The position numbers and the translations under genes are program-made. DNA of 64,000 nt from Gemmatimonadota bacterium (GTDB lineage Bacteria; Gemmatimonadota; Gemmatimonadetes; Gemmatimonadales; Gemmatimonadaceae). How positions within the stretch are numbered: the stretch's first letter is position 1; each line of letters opens with the position of its first letter. Below, one piece after another: positions 36,257-44,631 of the stretch. The stretch is from NCBI GenBank assembly GCA_021324775.1, contig JAJPIM010000023.1, positions 150,644 through 214,643 on the forward strand. Reading direction: 5' to 3'. The notes beneath the pieces are model-generated. The model was not told the DNA's origin, ran no database searches, and saw only the letters and a program-made list of their open reading frames with translations.

Positions 36257-37753
36257 ATGCAATCACCGTCCTCAGCAGGACCGATCGATCTCGCGACAGC
36301 CGCCCGGCAGGCGGTCCACAAGTACGGCTTTCTGACCGATCTGCCGGCCGATGCCGCACGGCAACTGGCGACACTGGGATCGGGTGCGGCAGGGGGCGGA
36401 CCCGTGGGGGCACCCACGGACGCCGCGACCGGCCACGATCTCCGTTCAGCGCTCTGGTCCTCGATCGACGACGATCATTCGCGGGATCTCGATCAGCTCG
36501 AAGTCGCCGATCCGTCCGGCGCAGGCACCACACGCGTGCGAGTCGCGATCGCGGATGTCGACGGACTCGTGCCGCGCGGATCACCCCTCGACGTGTTTGC
36601 GGGCGAGAATGCGACGACCGTGTACACGGGCGTGGCGACATTTCCCATGTTGCCGGAGCTGTTGTCGACTGACCGGACATCATTGTCACAGGACAGCGAT
36701 CGGGACGCCATCGTCATCGAGTTCCTCGTCGCGGGCGACGGCTCGGTCACGCAGGGCGACGTGTATCGCGGCACGGTGCGGAATCACGCGAAGCTCGCGT
36801 ACGACTCCGTGGGTGCGTGGCTGAGCGGGACCGGTGCGGCGCCGGGCGTGGTGGCGGGCAACGCGGGGCTCGCGGCGCAACTGCGGCTGCAGTCCGACGT
36901 GGCGAAGCGGCTCCGGCAGCGGCGCATCCTGCATGGCGCGCTCGAGTTTCAGACCATTCAGGCGACGCCGGTCGTCGTGAGCGGCAAGGTCGTCGATCTG
37001 CACGCGACGAACCCGGGTCCGGCCCGCGATCTGATCGAAGAGTTCATGGTCGCGGCGAACACCACGCTCGCCGGGTACATCACGAGCCATCACCGGTCCT
37101 CGATCCGGCGCGTGGTGCGTACGCCGGTGCGGTGGCCGAGGATCGTGGAGTTAGCGAAGGGACTCGGGGCGACACTTCCGGCAACACCGGATGGTCCTGC
37201 GCTCGCCGCGTTTCTCACGGCGCGGCAGGCGGCGGACCCGGCGCATTTCCCGGATCTGTCGCTTGCAGTGATCAAACTGATGGGGCCCGGCGAGTACGTC
37301 GTCGAGACACCGGATGGGCCGCCGACGCCGCATTTCGGCCTGGCCGTCGACGACTACACTCACGGGACCGCGCCGAACCGGCGGTACGCGGATCTCGTCA
37401 CACAGCGAATCGTGAAGGCCATCATCGCGAACGCGGCGCCGCCGTACACCGATACGGAGCTGACCGCGATCGCGACGCACTGTACGACGCAGGAGGACAA
37501 CGCCCGGCGGGCGGCGCGCCTCGTGACGAAGCAGGCGGCGGCGCTGATGCTGGCACCGCATGTCGGTACTGTCTATGATGCCGTCGTGACAGGAGTGACG
37601 GACCAGGGGACGTATGCGCGGCTGGTGGCCCCGCCGGTCGAGGGAAGGGTAACGGCGGGCGGGCAGCACCTCGACGTGGGGGATCGGATCAAGGCGCGGC
37701 TCATGGCGACCGATCCCGTGCGCGGATTCATCGATCTCCACGCGTCGAAGTAG
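36257..37753 (+). CDS. RNB-domain (RNase II/R-like) ribonuclease with S1 domain
   Basis: A 498-residue protein. The RNB domain spans ~60-420, with the metal-binding motif I70-D71-x5-D77-L-D79-Q80 where E. coli RNase II has D201/D207/D209/D210; the fourth Asp is replaced by Gln. 'HFGLAVDDYTHGTAPNRRYADLVTQRIVKA' (~354-383) is the conserved RNB exit-loop/arginine region. Residues ~433-498 form an S1 OB-fold ('GTVYDAVVTGVTDQGTYARLVAPPVEGRV...VGDRIKARLMATDPVRGFIDL'). The N-terminal cold-shock domains of RNase II/R are missing, making it shorter than either. It should be a 3'-to-5' exoribonuclease of the DLDQ variant group; activity is inferred. A strong hairpin follows it. Confidence 0.85.
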   Translation: MQSPSSAGPIDLATAARQAVHKYGFLTDLPADAARQLATLGSGAAGGGPVGAPTDAATGHDLRSALWSSIDDDHSRDLDQLEVADPSGAGTTRVRVAIADVDGLVPRGSPLDVFAGENATTVYTGVATFPMLPELLSTDRTSLSQDSDRDAIVIEFLVAGDGSVTQGDVYRGTVRNHAKLAYDSVGAWLSGTGAAPGVVAGNAGLAAQLRLQSDVAKRLRQRRILHGALEFQTIQATPVVVSGKVVDLHATNPGPARDLIEEFMVAANTTLAGYITSHHRSSIRRVVRTPVRWPRIVELAKGLGATLPATPDGPALAAFLTARQAADPAHFPDLSLAVIKLMGPGEYVVETPDGPPTPHFGLAVDDYTHGTAPNRRYADLVTQRIVKAIIANAAPPYTDTELTAIATHCTTQEDNARRAARLVTKQAAALMLAPHVGTVYDAVVTGVTDQGTYARLVAPPVEGRVTAGGQHLDVGDRIKARLMATDPVRGFIDLHASK

Positions 37754-37790
37754 ACAAGAGAAAAACAGAAAGGAGAAAGGAGAAAAAATA

Positions 37791-37823
37791 CAGGGCCGGC
37801 TGCGGTGTGAGCAGCCGGCCCTG
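37791..37823 (+). terminator. Strong hairpin after the RNB gene
   Basis: CAGGGCCGGCTGC (37791-37803) pairs perfectly with GCAGCCGGCCCTG (37811-37823) around a 7-nt loop. It follows the stop codon by ~37 bp and is preceded on the plus strand by an A/G-rich tract (37754-37790), which reads as a U/C-rich tract for the converging gene. It is likely a terminator for one or both convergent genes. Confidence 0.55.
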
Positions 37824-37835
37824 TTGCACATCTCT

Positions 37836-37900
37836 GGGCCGGTCGCGACTGGCCCTTGTAGCCCAACACTAGCCCAACACTAGCCCAACACTTGCCCAAC
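37836..37900. repeat. Core palindrome of the intergenic family (copy F) and an 11-bp tandem repeat
   Basis: A 20-bp core palindrome with one mismatch occupies 37836-37855 (GGGCCGGTCGCGACTGGCCC). It is directly followed by TAGCCCAACAC repeated three times plus a partial fourth unit (37859-37900). The array ends six bases before the stop codon of the small minus-strand gene. There is no reading frame. Confidence 0.6.
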
Positions 37901-37905
37901 GGGTC

Positions 37906-38229
37906 TCAGTCGAAATCCATGCAGATGTGGAGCTGGTGCAGCGCGGCGTCGATGGCGCCGACCGCTTCACGGCGGTGGCCGTGGTAGTCATGGGCCGCAG
38001 CCATCAGGTGCGCCTTGGCATTTTCCAGGGCGCGGATGGCGGCAGCGATCTCGGGGTGCGGCTCCGCTTTGGATGCAACGACCGCTGGGGCAGTGACGAC
38101 GACGGGGGGAAGGATGAGCGTCCCCTCGTTATTCGGGGCCGATGCGAACGCCGAGCGCGATGCTACCAGGAGAGCGCACGTACCGCCGACTGCGACTGCC
38201 GCTGCCAAGCGTCCAAACCTCGAATGCAT
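37906..38229 (-). CDS. Small secreted hypothetical protein
   Basis: A 107-residue protein starting at an ATG with GGAGG upstream. A signal peptide occupies ~1-29 (basic 'MHSRFGRL', hydrophobic core, cleavage near SAFASA). The mature part has a short Pro/Val segment ('LILPPVVVTAPAVV') and a helical, His-rich region: 'HPEIAAAIRALENAKAHLMAAAHDYHGHRREAVGAIDAALHQLHICMDFD'. The His spacing is compatible with metal binding, but no known site is recognisable. Convergent with the RNB gene. The function is unknown. Confidence 0.65.
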   Translation of the reverse strand: MHSRFGRLAAAVAVGGTCALLVASRSAFASAPNNEGTLILPPVVVTAPAVVASKAEPHPEIAAAIRALENAKAHLMAAAHDYHGHRREAVGAIDAALHQLHICMDFD

Positions 38230-38361
38230 ACCGCCTCCTTAGGATGATGATCTGGATAGTTTCGTCATGGTCTCCCGGACCGGTTGCGACCATGAGTGGG
38301 GGAGCAGGCGCTTCGGACAGCCGGACGGGCTGGCCTGTCGCGTGTTGCCTCCGACCAAGAA

Positions 38362-38376
38362 GACGAGTAACTCGTC
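38362..38376. promoter_or_regulatory. 15-bp perfect palindrome, possible operator
   Basis: GACGAGT-A-ACTCGTC lies between the start of the 37906-38229 gene and the end of the DUF4097 gene, about 135 bp upstream of the former. Nothing else in this 212-bp spacer was recognised. The size and symmetry fit a dimeric regulator site, but there is no second copy in the window. Confidence 0.25.
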
Positions 38377-38441
38377 GCCTTGTTAACTACCCCGGTTGCA
38401 TTACGATGTGGAACAAATTGGCAAAGGGCTAGACGGTGCTG

Positions 38442-39335
38442 TTACAGCTTCCGCAGGACGAGGTCGCCGTTGCCGGAGGAGAGGCGGAGGTGGTCGCCGC
38501 CGGTTCCGATTGTTCCATGCATGCGGCTCGTACCGAAGCGGCCGGACACCTGGAGCGGGAAGTCGCTGCTGACGGATCCGTGACCTGTTTCCGCCTCGAG
38601 CTCACCGGAGAAATTCGCGGGGAGCGCGATGGTGATCGTCCCGTTGCCGGTGCTGAACGACATGTCGCTCTGCGCCAGCAGCTTGGTCATGCGCACGTCG
38701 ATGTCGCCGTTGCCCGACGATGCGTTGACGGGGCCGGCGCTCGTGTAGGCCTTCACTGCGCCATTGCCCGTGCTTGCGGAGACCGGCCCCCCGGCATCCT
38801 CGACCGTCACTTCGCCGTTACCGGAACTGGCGTTGACCTTGCCGGTCGCGCCGGTCACGCGGATCGTTCCATTGCCGCTCGACGCGGCGACATCGGTGCC
38901 GGTACCCGCGACATCGACGCGTCCGTTTCCGGTTCCCGCGTCCAGGCGAAGATTCCGTGGGAGCTGGACCGTGAAATCAGCGCTAGCCGATTCGCCATCG
39001 CTGTCGTAGCCTCCGTGGCGCATGCCGTGGGGCGTGCAGGCGGGGCCATCCGACCATCGTGCACAGATCAGCATGTTGTCGCCGTCGGGCACGACGTCGA
39101 ACGTCAGGTCATCGTCATGGCCGCCGCGGCTCCGGACCTCGGCGTGAACGACGATCCGGTCGCCCGTGGCGGCGGTGACATGAATGTCCCCGTGGACATC
39201 GACGATCCGCAGTTGCCCACCGGCGGCGATCTGGCCGGTCCAGTCGAACGGTTTCCCCGATGACACCTTGGTCTGGGCGGCCACGGACGTCGCGGTGGTG
39301 ACGGACAGCGCGATTGCTACGAAAAGACGGTGCAC
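38442..39335 (-). CDS. DUF4097-type secreted beta-strand repeat protein (SGNG repeats)
   Basis: A 297-residue exported protein. The GTG start has GGAGG seven bases upstream and begins a signal peptide of ~21 residues ending VAAQ. The mature part repeats a ~19-residue beta unit with an S-(S/T)-G-N-G turn: 'DAGTGNGRVDVAG', 'AASSGNGTIRV', 'NASSGNGEVTV', 'SASTGNGAVKA', 'NASSGNGDIDV', 'SFSTGNGTITI', 'RLSSGNGDLVL'. It is a paralogue of the protein at 4675-5583, with Asn in place of the Asp in nearly every turn. DUF4097 proteins are predicted single-stranded beta-helices of unknown function. Confidence 0.85.
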   Translation of the reverse strand: MHRLFVAIALSVTTATSVAAQTKVSSGKPFDWTGQIAAGGQLRIVDVHGDIHVTAATGDRIVVHAEVRSRGGHDDDLTFDVVPDGDNMLICARWSDGPACTPHGMRHGGYDSDGESASADFTVQLPRNLRLDAGTGNGRVDVAGTGTDVAASSGNGTIRVTGATGKVNASSGNGEVTVEDAGGPVSASTGNGAVKAYTSAGPVNASSGNGDIDVRMTKLLAQSDMSFSTGNGTITIALPANFSGELEAETGHGSVSSDFPLQVSGRFGTSRMHGTIGTGGDHLRLSSGNGDLVLRKL

Positions 39336-39440
39336 GGCGAACCTCCGGCCAATTGTTCCCTTCCTCTAACGATCAGATGGCCAGGATGGGCAGAGGGTTT
39401 GAACGCCTTGCGCAGGCTCTGCACAGGCCCCCGCGTGAGC

Positions 39441-40181
39441 CTACTGGGCCGGCATCGCGAACCGGGTGCTATCGATCATCGGGTTCACTTCGATCCGGTC
39501 GAAGGTCAACTGCTGGCGCTGGGACTGGCCTTGGGCACCCGTGTCGATCGTTCGCGGGAAGCGGACGCCGTCCACCGACTGGTAGTCGCGGTAGTAGGAC
39601 TCGAAGACCACCGATGTGCCGTTGTTGGGGCGGGTGCCCTGCCATTTCACGGGGAGGCTGGTGGCGCTGTCGACGTAGTAGAAATCGGAGTAGCCGGTGT
39701 GCTTGACCGTGAGGCGGAGCTTGTACGCGGGAGCGCCGGCGACGGTGTCACGTCCGGCGAACTCCACGATGTTTCCGCTGGCCTTGGCGTTGAGCAGGGG
39801 CTCGAACTCTGCCTCGGCCGCCATGTTCCTCAACTCATCGGCCGCCAGCGCGCGCACGCCGGCCGGGGTGCCGAAGGGGTCGGCTGTCCAGCCTGTCGTG
39901 CCGTCGTAGCCGCGGACGATGGTTTTCTGCTGCACGACGAGCTCTTCGCGGATCATGGCTGGCCGGCGCTGTTCGACGAGCAGGGGTGCACTGAGTGCGG
40001 AAGTGAGCGCGACGTGGCCGGTCAAGCGGACCGATTGCAGTGCGCGAATTTTCGCGGCGCCTCCGCGGGCCTCGATCACGCGCGCGAGGATCGCATCGGC
40101 TGTCTGGGCAGCGCCGGCACTGGGGAATCCGCCGAGCGCGATGGCGCACGAAAGAGAGAGGACGATTATCGGACTACGCAT
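39441..40181 (-). CDS. Exported LolA/lipoprotein-sorting-like protein
   Basis: A 246-residue protein beginning at the ATG at 40181, which overlaps the stop codon of the upstream YIP1-like gene (TGATG), so translation is coupled. A signal peptide spans ~1-24 (ending AGAAQ). The mature domain starts 'TADAILARVIEARGGAAKIRALQSVRLTGHVAL' and continues with strands 'REELVVQQKTIVRGYDGTTGWTADPFG', 'KLRLTVKHTGYSDFYYVDSATSLPVKWQGT' and 'SYYRDYQSVDGVRFPRTID', the pattern of outer-membrane-lipoprotein-sorting-like (LolA/LolB fold) proteins. It probably binds a hydrophobic ligand in the periplasm. A longer reading of the frame (to 40583) was rejected because it ignores the signal peptide and the overlap. 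Confidence 0.78.
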   Translation of the reverse strand: MRSPIIVLSLSCAIALGGFPSAGAAQTADAILARVIEARGGAAKIRALQSVRLTGHVALTSALSAPLLVEQRRPAMIREELVVQQKTIVRGYDGTTGWTADPFGTPAGVRALAADELRNMAAEAEFEPLLNAKASGNIVEFAGRDTVAGAPAYKLRLTVKHTGYSDFYYVDSATSLPVKWQGTRPNNGTSVVFESYYRDYQSVDGVRFPRTIDTGAQGQSQRQQLTFDRIEVNPMIDSTRFAMPAQ

Positions 40182-40957
40182 CACCCTGCCGTCGCGCGAA
40201 GCGCGTTGAAGAGACTTGGTAGTGCACCGATGATCCAGATCACCGCCGCCACGATGTACGCCTGCGTTTTGGGCACTTTGCCGGTGACGTGGAGACCAAT
40301 CGCGAGCAGCGCGGTCACCCACAGCGTGAAGACGTCGAGCCGGGCGACCAGTTGCAGCACGACTGGCGATGTGGTGGCCTCGTTCAGGAAGAAACCAGGT
40401 CCAGCGGTCACATTGTATAACCCAGTGAGATGCGCCGGGTCCCGAACCAATGCGATGAGGCCGGACGTGAGCTCCGAGAGCAACTTCGGGAAGTACGCAA
40501 AGGTCGCCACGACAAATGCGGCCTTGACGGTCTGTTTCGAATCCACGAACCGGCCGACGACCCACAGCAGGACTGCGAGGCACACCACAGTAACGGCTCC
40601 TCCAACCGACACGCCAACTATGGCGAACTTGTCCTGCATGCTGCGGATGCCTTCGATCTGGGCGGGGGTCAACTGCGGATTCGCGCGCGCGGCTATCGCA
40701 AGCCCCCGATTCACTTCCGCATCGAAGACAGGCTGTAAGTACGGCTTCGTGCCATAGAAGAGTAGCGCCACCAGCGCAGTGAGGATGATCAGGGGGAGCA
40801 CCCAGTCTCTAGTCTGGCGCTCCGCAAAGACGCGGCTCGGTGCGAAGAAGATCGAGAAGCACGCTTCCGGGACGGACATGGGCTCGGTCGGCGGCGCGCC
40901 CGGGGGCGCCGAGGGGCGGTCTCCCGAGGGTCCGCTGGTGGACGGACTCTCGGTCAC
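40181..40957 (-). CDS. YIP1-family integral membrane protein
   Basis: A 258-residue protein if started at the GTG at 40957, which has CGGAG eight bases upstream; an internal ATG at 40879 is the alternative, and a longer extension overlapping ada was rejected. A Pro/Ser-rich cytoplasmic N-terminus leads to 'SVPEACFSIFFAPSRVFAERQTRDWVLPLIILTALVALLFY', the typical start of bacterial YIP1 proteins, followed by four more hydrophobic helices ('VGGAVTVVCLAVLLWVVG', 'AAFVVATFAYFPKLLSEL', 'FTLWVTALLAIGLHV', 'AYIVAAVIWIIGAL'). Bacterial YIP1 proteins have no settled function. Coupling with the LolA-like gene suggests the two act together at the envelope. Confidence 0.78.
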   Translation of the reverse strand: MTESPSTSGPSGDRPSAPPGAPPTEPMSVPEACFSIFFAPSRVFAERQTRDWVLPLIILTALVALLFYGTKPYLQPVFDAEVNRGLAIAARANPQLTPAQIEGIRSMQDKFAIVGVSVGGAVTVVCLAVLLWVVGRFVDSKQTVKAAFVVATFAYFPKLLSELTSGLIALVRDPAHLTGLYNVTAGPGFFLNEATTSPVVLQLVARLDVFTLWVTALLAIGLHVTGKVPKTQAYIVAAVIWIIGALPSLFNALRATAG

Positions 40958-41105
40958 GGGTGCGCTCCGAAGCCAGGGTGGGGCCGGCGGCAGAACATCG
41001 GCTACAATACTGCCCCCATCGGCCTGCCCTTCGCGAGCCCGCGGCCGGGCTCCGGTGCGGCCGGCCCCGCCGGGCGGCGGGGCGGAACTAATCAGGGCCG
41101 GTGCT

Positions 41106-42242
41106 TCACCGGATCTTCGGTCTCGTGGACTCGACGCCTTCGGCGGCGAGCAGCGCTTCCTGGCGTCCGAGCCCCCACCGGTATCCCGCGGATGTTCCGT
41201 CGGCCCGGATGACGCGGTGGCAAGGGACGACGATCGCAACGGGGTTGGTCGCGCAGGCGCGCGCGACCGCGCGTGCTCCGCGGGGGGCGCCGACTGCGTG
41301 TGCGATCTCCGTGTATGTCCGCGTTTCGCCGAACGGAATCCGGCGGAGCGCATCCCAGACGCGGCGCTGGAAGGCGGTGGCGCGGACATCGAGCGGCAGC
41401 GCTGTCAGATCGGCGACCGCTTTGCCAGTGAGTGATGCACGGATCGCGGCGATCCATGGCCGCGGCGGACCGGGCTCGCGTTCGAGAGTCGCGGCCGGAA
41501 ATTCCGAGCGGAGACCGGCTTCGAGGACGGCGGCGCGGTCACCCAACTGGACACAGCAGATCCCGCGATCGGTGGCGCCCACGAGGAGGTGGCCGAGCGG
41601 GGATTCGATGATCGTGTATCTGATCGTGGCGCCGGCGCCGCCTAAGCGGTACGTGGCCGGTGTCATCCCCAGCGGGGCGGCTGATGCGCCATACACTGGG
41701 CGGCCCGAAGCGTATCCGGCTTCGAACACGGCGCGGCCGACCGATTGGCTCGTGCGGAGGGCACCGCGAAGACGCTCCTCGCGTTTAGCAGCGACGTAGG
41801 CGCGGGGCGAGATGCCGAGTACGCGCTTGAACGTGCGCTGGAGATGGGCGGGACTGCCGTGGGCCGCTCGCGCGACCGTGGTTAGTGGGAGCGCATCGTC
41901 GAGGTGCGCATCCATGTACGCGCATGCGCGCCGCACGAGGGCAACGCCGGGGCTGGTCACCGAATCCAGCGCCGGGTCGCAGCGTTTGCACGGGCGGTAT
42001 CCCGCGCGCTCGGCGAGAATCGGCCCGCCGAACACCTCGACGTGCTCGCGGCGAGGCTGCCGGGACGCGCACGAGGGCCGGCAGTAGATGCGGGTCGTGC
42101 GGACGCCGTACACGAATTGCCCGTCGCGGCTGGCATCGCGTGACGCGATCGCTTGCCATGCGTTGTCGGGGATCACGGGAACGTCCCTGGACGTGCGCCG
42201 TTCCGTGTCATACTGCTCTCGGGGCATAGCCATTGTAGTCAT
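41106..42242 (-). CDS. ada: Bifunctional Ada protein: alkylation-response regulator and methylated-DNA methyltransferase
   Basis: A 378-residue protein with all three Ada modules. The N-terminal zinc domain has four Cys ('YCRPSCASRQ' and 'GYRPCKRC'), one of which takes a methyl group from phosphotriesters. An AraC-type helix-turn-helix (~95-190, 'AHGSPAHLQRTFKRVLGISPRAYVAAKREERL') follows. The C-terminal O6-methylguanine methyltransferase carries the acceptor Cys in 'VVPCHRVIRADG'. Methylation of the first domain normally turns the protein into an activator of its own gene. Starts at ATG 42242, 42233 or 42227 are all possible; the first was chosen for its AGG upstream. Single gene, next to but not coupled with the YIP1-like gene. 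Confidence 0.93.
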   Translation of the reverse strand: MTTMAMPREQYDTERRTSRDVPVIPDNAWQAIASRDASRDGQFVYGVRTTRIYCRPSCASRQPRREHVEVFGGPILAERAGYRPCKRCDPALDSVTSPGVALVRRACAYMDAHLDDALPLTTVARAAHGSPAHLQRTFKRVLGISPRAYVAAKREERLRGALRTSQSVGRAVFEAGYASGRPVYGASAAPLGMTPATYRLGGAGATIRYTIIESPLGHLLVGATDRGICCVQLGDRAAVLEAGLRSEFPAATLEREPGPPRPWIAAIRASLTGKAVADLTALPLDVRATAFQRRVWDALRRIPFGETRTYTEIAHAVGAPRGARAVARACATNPVAIVVPCHRVIRADGTSAGYRWGLGRQEALLAAEGVESTRPKIR

Positions 42243-42363
42243 GGACGGCAACCTATCGGGCGAGACCTCGCGTGCCTATGCGAATCCTGCCCACTAATCC
42301 GGCCGCGGTCTACACCTCAGAAGTGTAATTGCCCCTGCGGGCTACCGTGACTACACTGAACGT

Positions 42364-43272
42364 ATGCCCAGACCTACGGAACTCAGCGGCGTGATGGTGC
42401 CCGTCGTCACGACCTTCGATGCGCGCGGCGAGTCACTCGATGTCGCGGCCTTCAGCGCCAACATTCAGGCCTACGTCGAGGCTGGCGTGTCCGGCATCGT
42501 CGTGACGGGATCGAGCGGCGAGGCGCCGTTTCTGACGGATGCAGAGCGAGCGGTGCTCGTCGAGGCGGCGCGCGGTGTCGTGCCGGGCGACCGGTGGCTC
42601 ATCGCGGGAGTGGGCGCCGAGTCGACGCGGCAGACGGTGGAGCGTGCGCGAGAGGCGGCACGGCGGGGGGCGGACGCCGTACTGGTGGTCGCGCCGCACT
42701 ATTTCCCGCAGTCCACGACCACCGATGCGCTGCTCGCGCATTACGAGCGGGTCGCGGACGAGAGCCCGGTGCCGGTGCTGCTCTACACGATCCCGCAGTA
42801 CATGCATTTCGTGCTGCCGGCGGCGGTGGTGGCGCGGCTGGCTGGGCATGCGAACGTGATCGGCATGAAAGACAGCGGGGGTGATGCGACCGTGCTGGCA
42901 GGATACCTGGCGTCGCAGTCCTCCAGCTTTTCCGTGTTGACGGGCCATGGCGGGACATTCGTGGCAGCGATCGCGGCGGGTGCGCGCGGCGGTATCCTGG
43001 GTGTCGGGCTCATCGCGCCGGCCCTTGCGGTGGCGGCGTACGAGGCCGCGCGGGCGCAGCACACGACTGATGCCGCGGCGTTGCAGGCGCAGCTTCTGCC
43101 GCTCGCGCGGGACGTCGTGGGGGCGCTGGGTCCAGCGGGCATCAAGGCGGCGATGGATGCGGCGGGGTTACGGGGCGGGCGAGTGCGGTCACCGCTGCTG
43201 CCGCTGGACGAGGTCACGCGGGCGCGCGTTGCGGGCCTGGTGGATACTGCGCTGTCGACGGTGCCGGCGTAG
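42364..43272 (+). CDS. DapA-family Schiff-base aldolase/lyase
   Basis: A 302-residue TIM-barrel protein of the dihydrodipicolinate synthase / N-acetylneuraminate lyase family. The Schiff-base lysine is Lys169 ('VIGMKDSGGD') and the catalytic tyrosine is Tyr141 ('LLYTIPQ'). The pyruvate carboxylate-binding loop reads G49-SSGE rather than the G-T-T-G-E of true DapA, and the rest is closest in style to 4-hydroxy-2-oxoglutarate aldolase-type members. The likely reaction is a reversible aldol cleavage or condensation with a 2-oxo acid such as pyruvate; the substrate is not assignable. Its stop is 27 bp before the class V aminotransferase start, so the two are likely cotranscribed. Confidence 0.87.
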   Translation: MPRPTELSGVMVPVVTTFDARGESLDVAAFSANIQAYVEAGVSGIVVTGSSGEAPFLTDAERAVLVEAARGVVPGDRWLIAGVGAESTRQTVERAREAARRGADAVLVVAPHYFPQSTTTDALLAHYERVADESPVPVLLYTIPQYMHFVLPAAVVARLAGHANVIGMKDSGGDATVLAGYLASQSSSFSVLTGHGGTFVAAIAAGARGGILGVGLIAPALAVAAYEAARAQHTTDAAALQAQLLPLARDVVGALGPAGIKAAMDAAGLRGGRVRSPLLPLDEVTRARVAGLVDTALSTVPA

Positions 43273-43299
43273 CATCGGCGGGAGCCTGCGGCGCTGACG

Positions 43300-44619
43300 G
43301 TGGTCTCGCGGCGGGCGTTTCTCGAGTCGGCGGTGCGCGCGGGAGCAGCGGCCGGGCTCACCGTGCAGCCGGCAATCCGGCAGCCCGCGTTCCGGCGCTC
43401 GGCGCTCCGCACCGTGGGGGAGAGCGCGGCCCATGCTGCCGGGACGTCGCCTGGCGAGCTGGCGGCTGACGAGAGCTATTGGGCGGGGATCCGGAAAGCG
43501 TTCGATCTCGACCCCTCGCTGATCTATCTCAACAGCGCGGGGTGTAGTCCGGCGCCGCGGCACGTGTTGGACGGGATGATCCACGACCTGCGGTACAGCA
43601 ACGAGGCGCCCGTCGAGTACATGTGGCGCCGGCTGGAGCCGAAGATCGAGATCGTGCGGCGGGAGTTGGCGGCGGAGTTCGGGTGTGATCCGGAAGAGAT
43701 CGCGGTCACGCGGAACGCGTCCGAAGCGAACGAGATCGCGATCCTCGGACTCAGCCTTCGGCCGGGCGACGAAGCGATCGTGACGAACCACAACTACGAC
43801 CGGATGCTGGCGGCGTGGGATCAGCGTGCGCGGCGGGACGGTGTGGTCGTGAAGCGTGTCGTGCTCGAGATGCCGCCGGCCAGTGACGCCGACGTCGTGG
43901 AGCGGATCCGCGCGGCGATCACGGTGCGCACCAGAGTGATCGAACTACCGCAACTGACGAATTGGACGGGGCAGCCGTTGCCGATCGCCGCGATCGTGGC
44001 GCTTGGGCGAGCGCACGGCATCGACGTGCTGGTGGACGGGGCGCAGGGGTTCGCGCACACGCCCTCGACCCGGGATGCGATGGAGTGCGACTTCTATGGC
44101 GCGAGCCTTCACAAGTGGCTGCTGGCGCCCGTCGGCACGGGGTTTCTGTACGTGCGGCGGTCGCGTATCGAGAGTCTGTGGCCGCTGATGCCGGCCCCGG
44201 CGTCGATGGCGGCTGACATTCGCAAGTTCGAGGAAGTGGGGACACATCCGGCGGCCAATCACAACGCGATCCTGGCGGCGCTGGCGTTTCATCACGGGAT
44301 CGGAGGAGAGCGGAAACTGGCGCGGCTGCGGCTCGTGCGCGACCGGTGGGCGCGGGCGCTCGTGGCGGAGAGTTCCCGGGTGCGAGTGCGGACGCCGCTG
44401 GACGATCCGCGGAGCGGCGCGGTGACGATCGTGGAAGTGGACGGGCTCGACCCGGTGCGGCTTTACGAGTGGTTGTGGTCGCGGTATCGGATCATCACGA
44501 GTCCGACGACGTTCGCGGGGCTGAGCGGGGTCCGGGTGACGCCGAACGTGTTCACGAGTGTCGCGGAGGTGGACACGTTTACGGAGGTGATGCGGCGAGC
44601 GCTGCGGAAGGGCGTGTGA
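43300..44619 (+). CDS. Tat-exported class V aminotransferase (isopenicillin-N-epimerase-like)
   Basis: A 439-residue PLP enzyme starting at a GTG. The first residues 'VSRRAFLESAVRAGAAAGL' are a twin-arginine signal, so a cofactor-loaded enzyme would be exported folded. The catalytic domain shows 'LIYLNSAGCSPAPRHVLDGM' (~74-93), 'TRNASEANEIAILGL' (~137-151), Asp246 ('VLVDGAQGFAH') and the PLP lysine Lys272 in 'YGASLHKWLLAPVGTGFLYV'. This matches cysteine-desulfurase/isopenicillin-N-epimerase-like aminotransferases with a Tat leader that are common in soil bacteria. The substrate is unknown. It probably forms an operon with the DapA-like gene. Confidence 0.88.
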   Translation: MVSRRAFLESAVRAGAAAGLTVQPAIRQPAFRRSALRTVGESAAHAAGTSPGELAADESYWAGIRKAFDLDPSLIYLNSAGCSPAPRHVLDGMIHDLRYSNEAPVEYMWRRLEPKIEIVRRELAAEFGCDPEEIAVTRNASEANEIAILGLSLRPGDEAIVTNHNYDRMLAAWDQRARRDGVVVKRVVLEMPPASDADVVERIRAAITVRTRVIELPQLTNWTGQPLPIAAIVALGRAHGIDVLVDGAQGFAHTPSTRDAMECDFYGASLHKWLLAPVGTGFLYVRRSRIESLWPLMPAPASMAADIRKFEEVGTHPAANHNAILAALAFHHGIGGERKLARLRLVRDRWARALVAESSRVRVRTPLDDPRSGAVTIVEVDGLDPVRLYEWLWSRYRIITSPTTFAGLSGVRVTPNVFTSVAEVDTFTEVMRRALRKGV

Positions 44620-44631
44620 CGCACCGCACGT

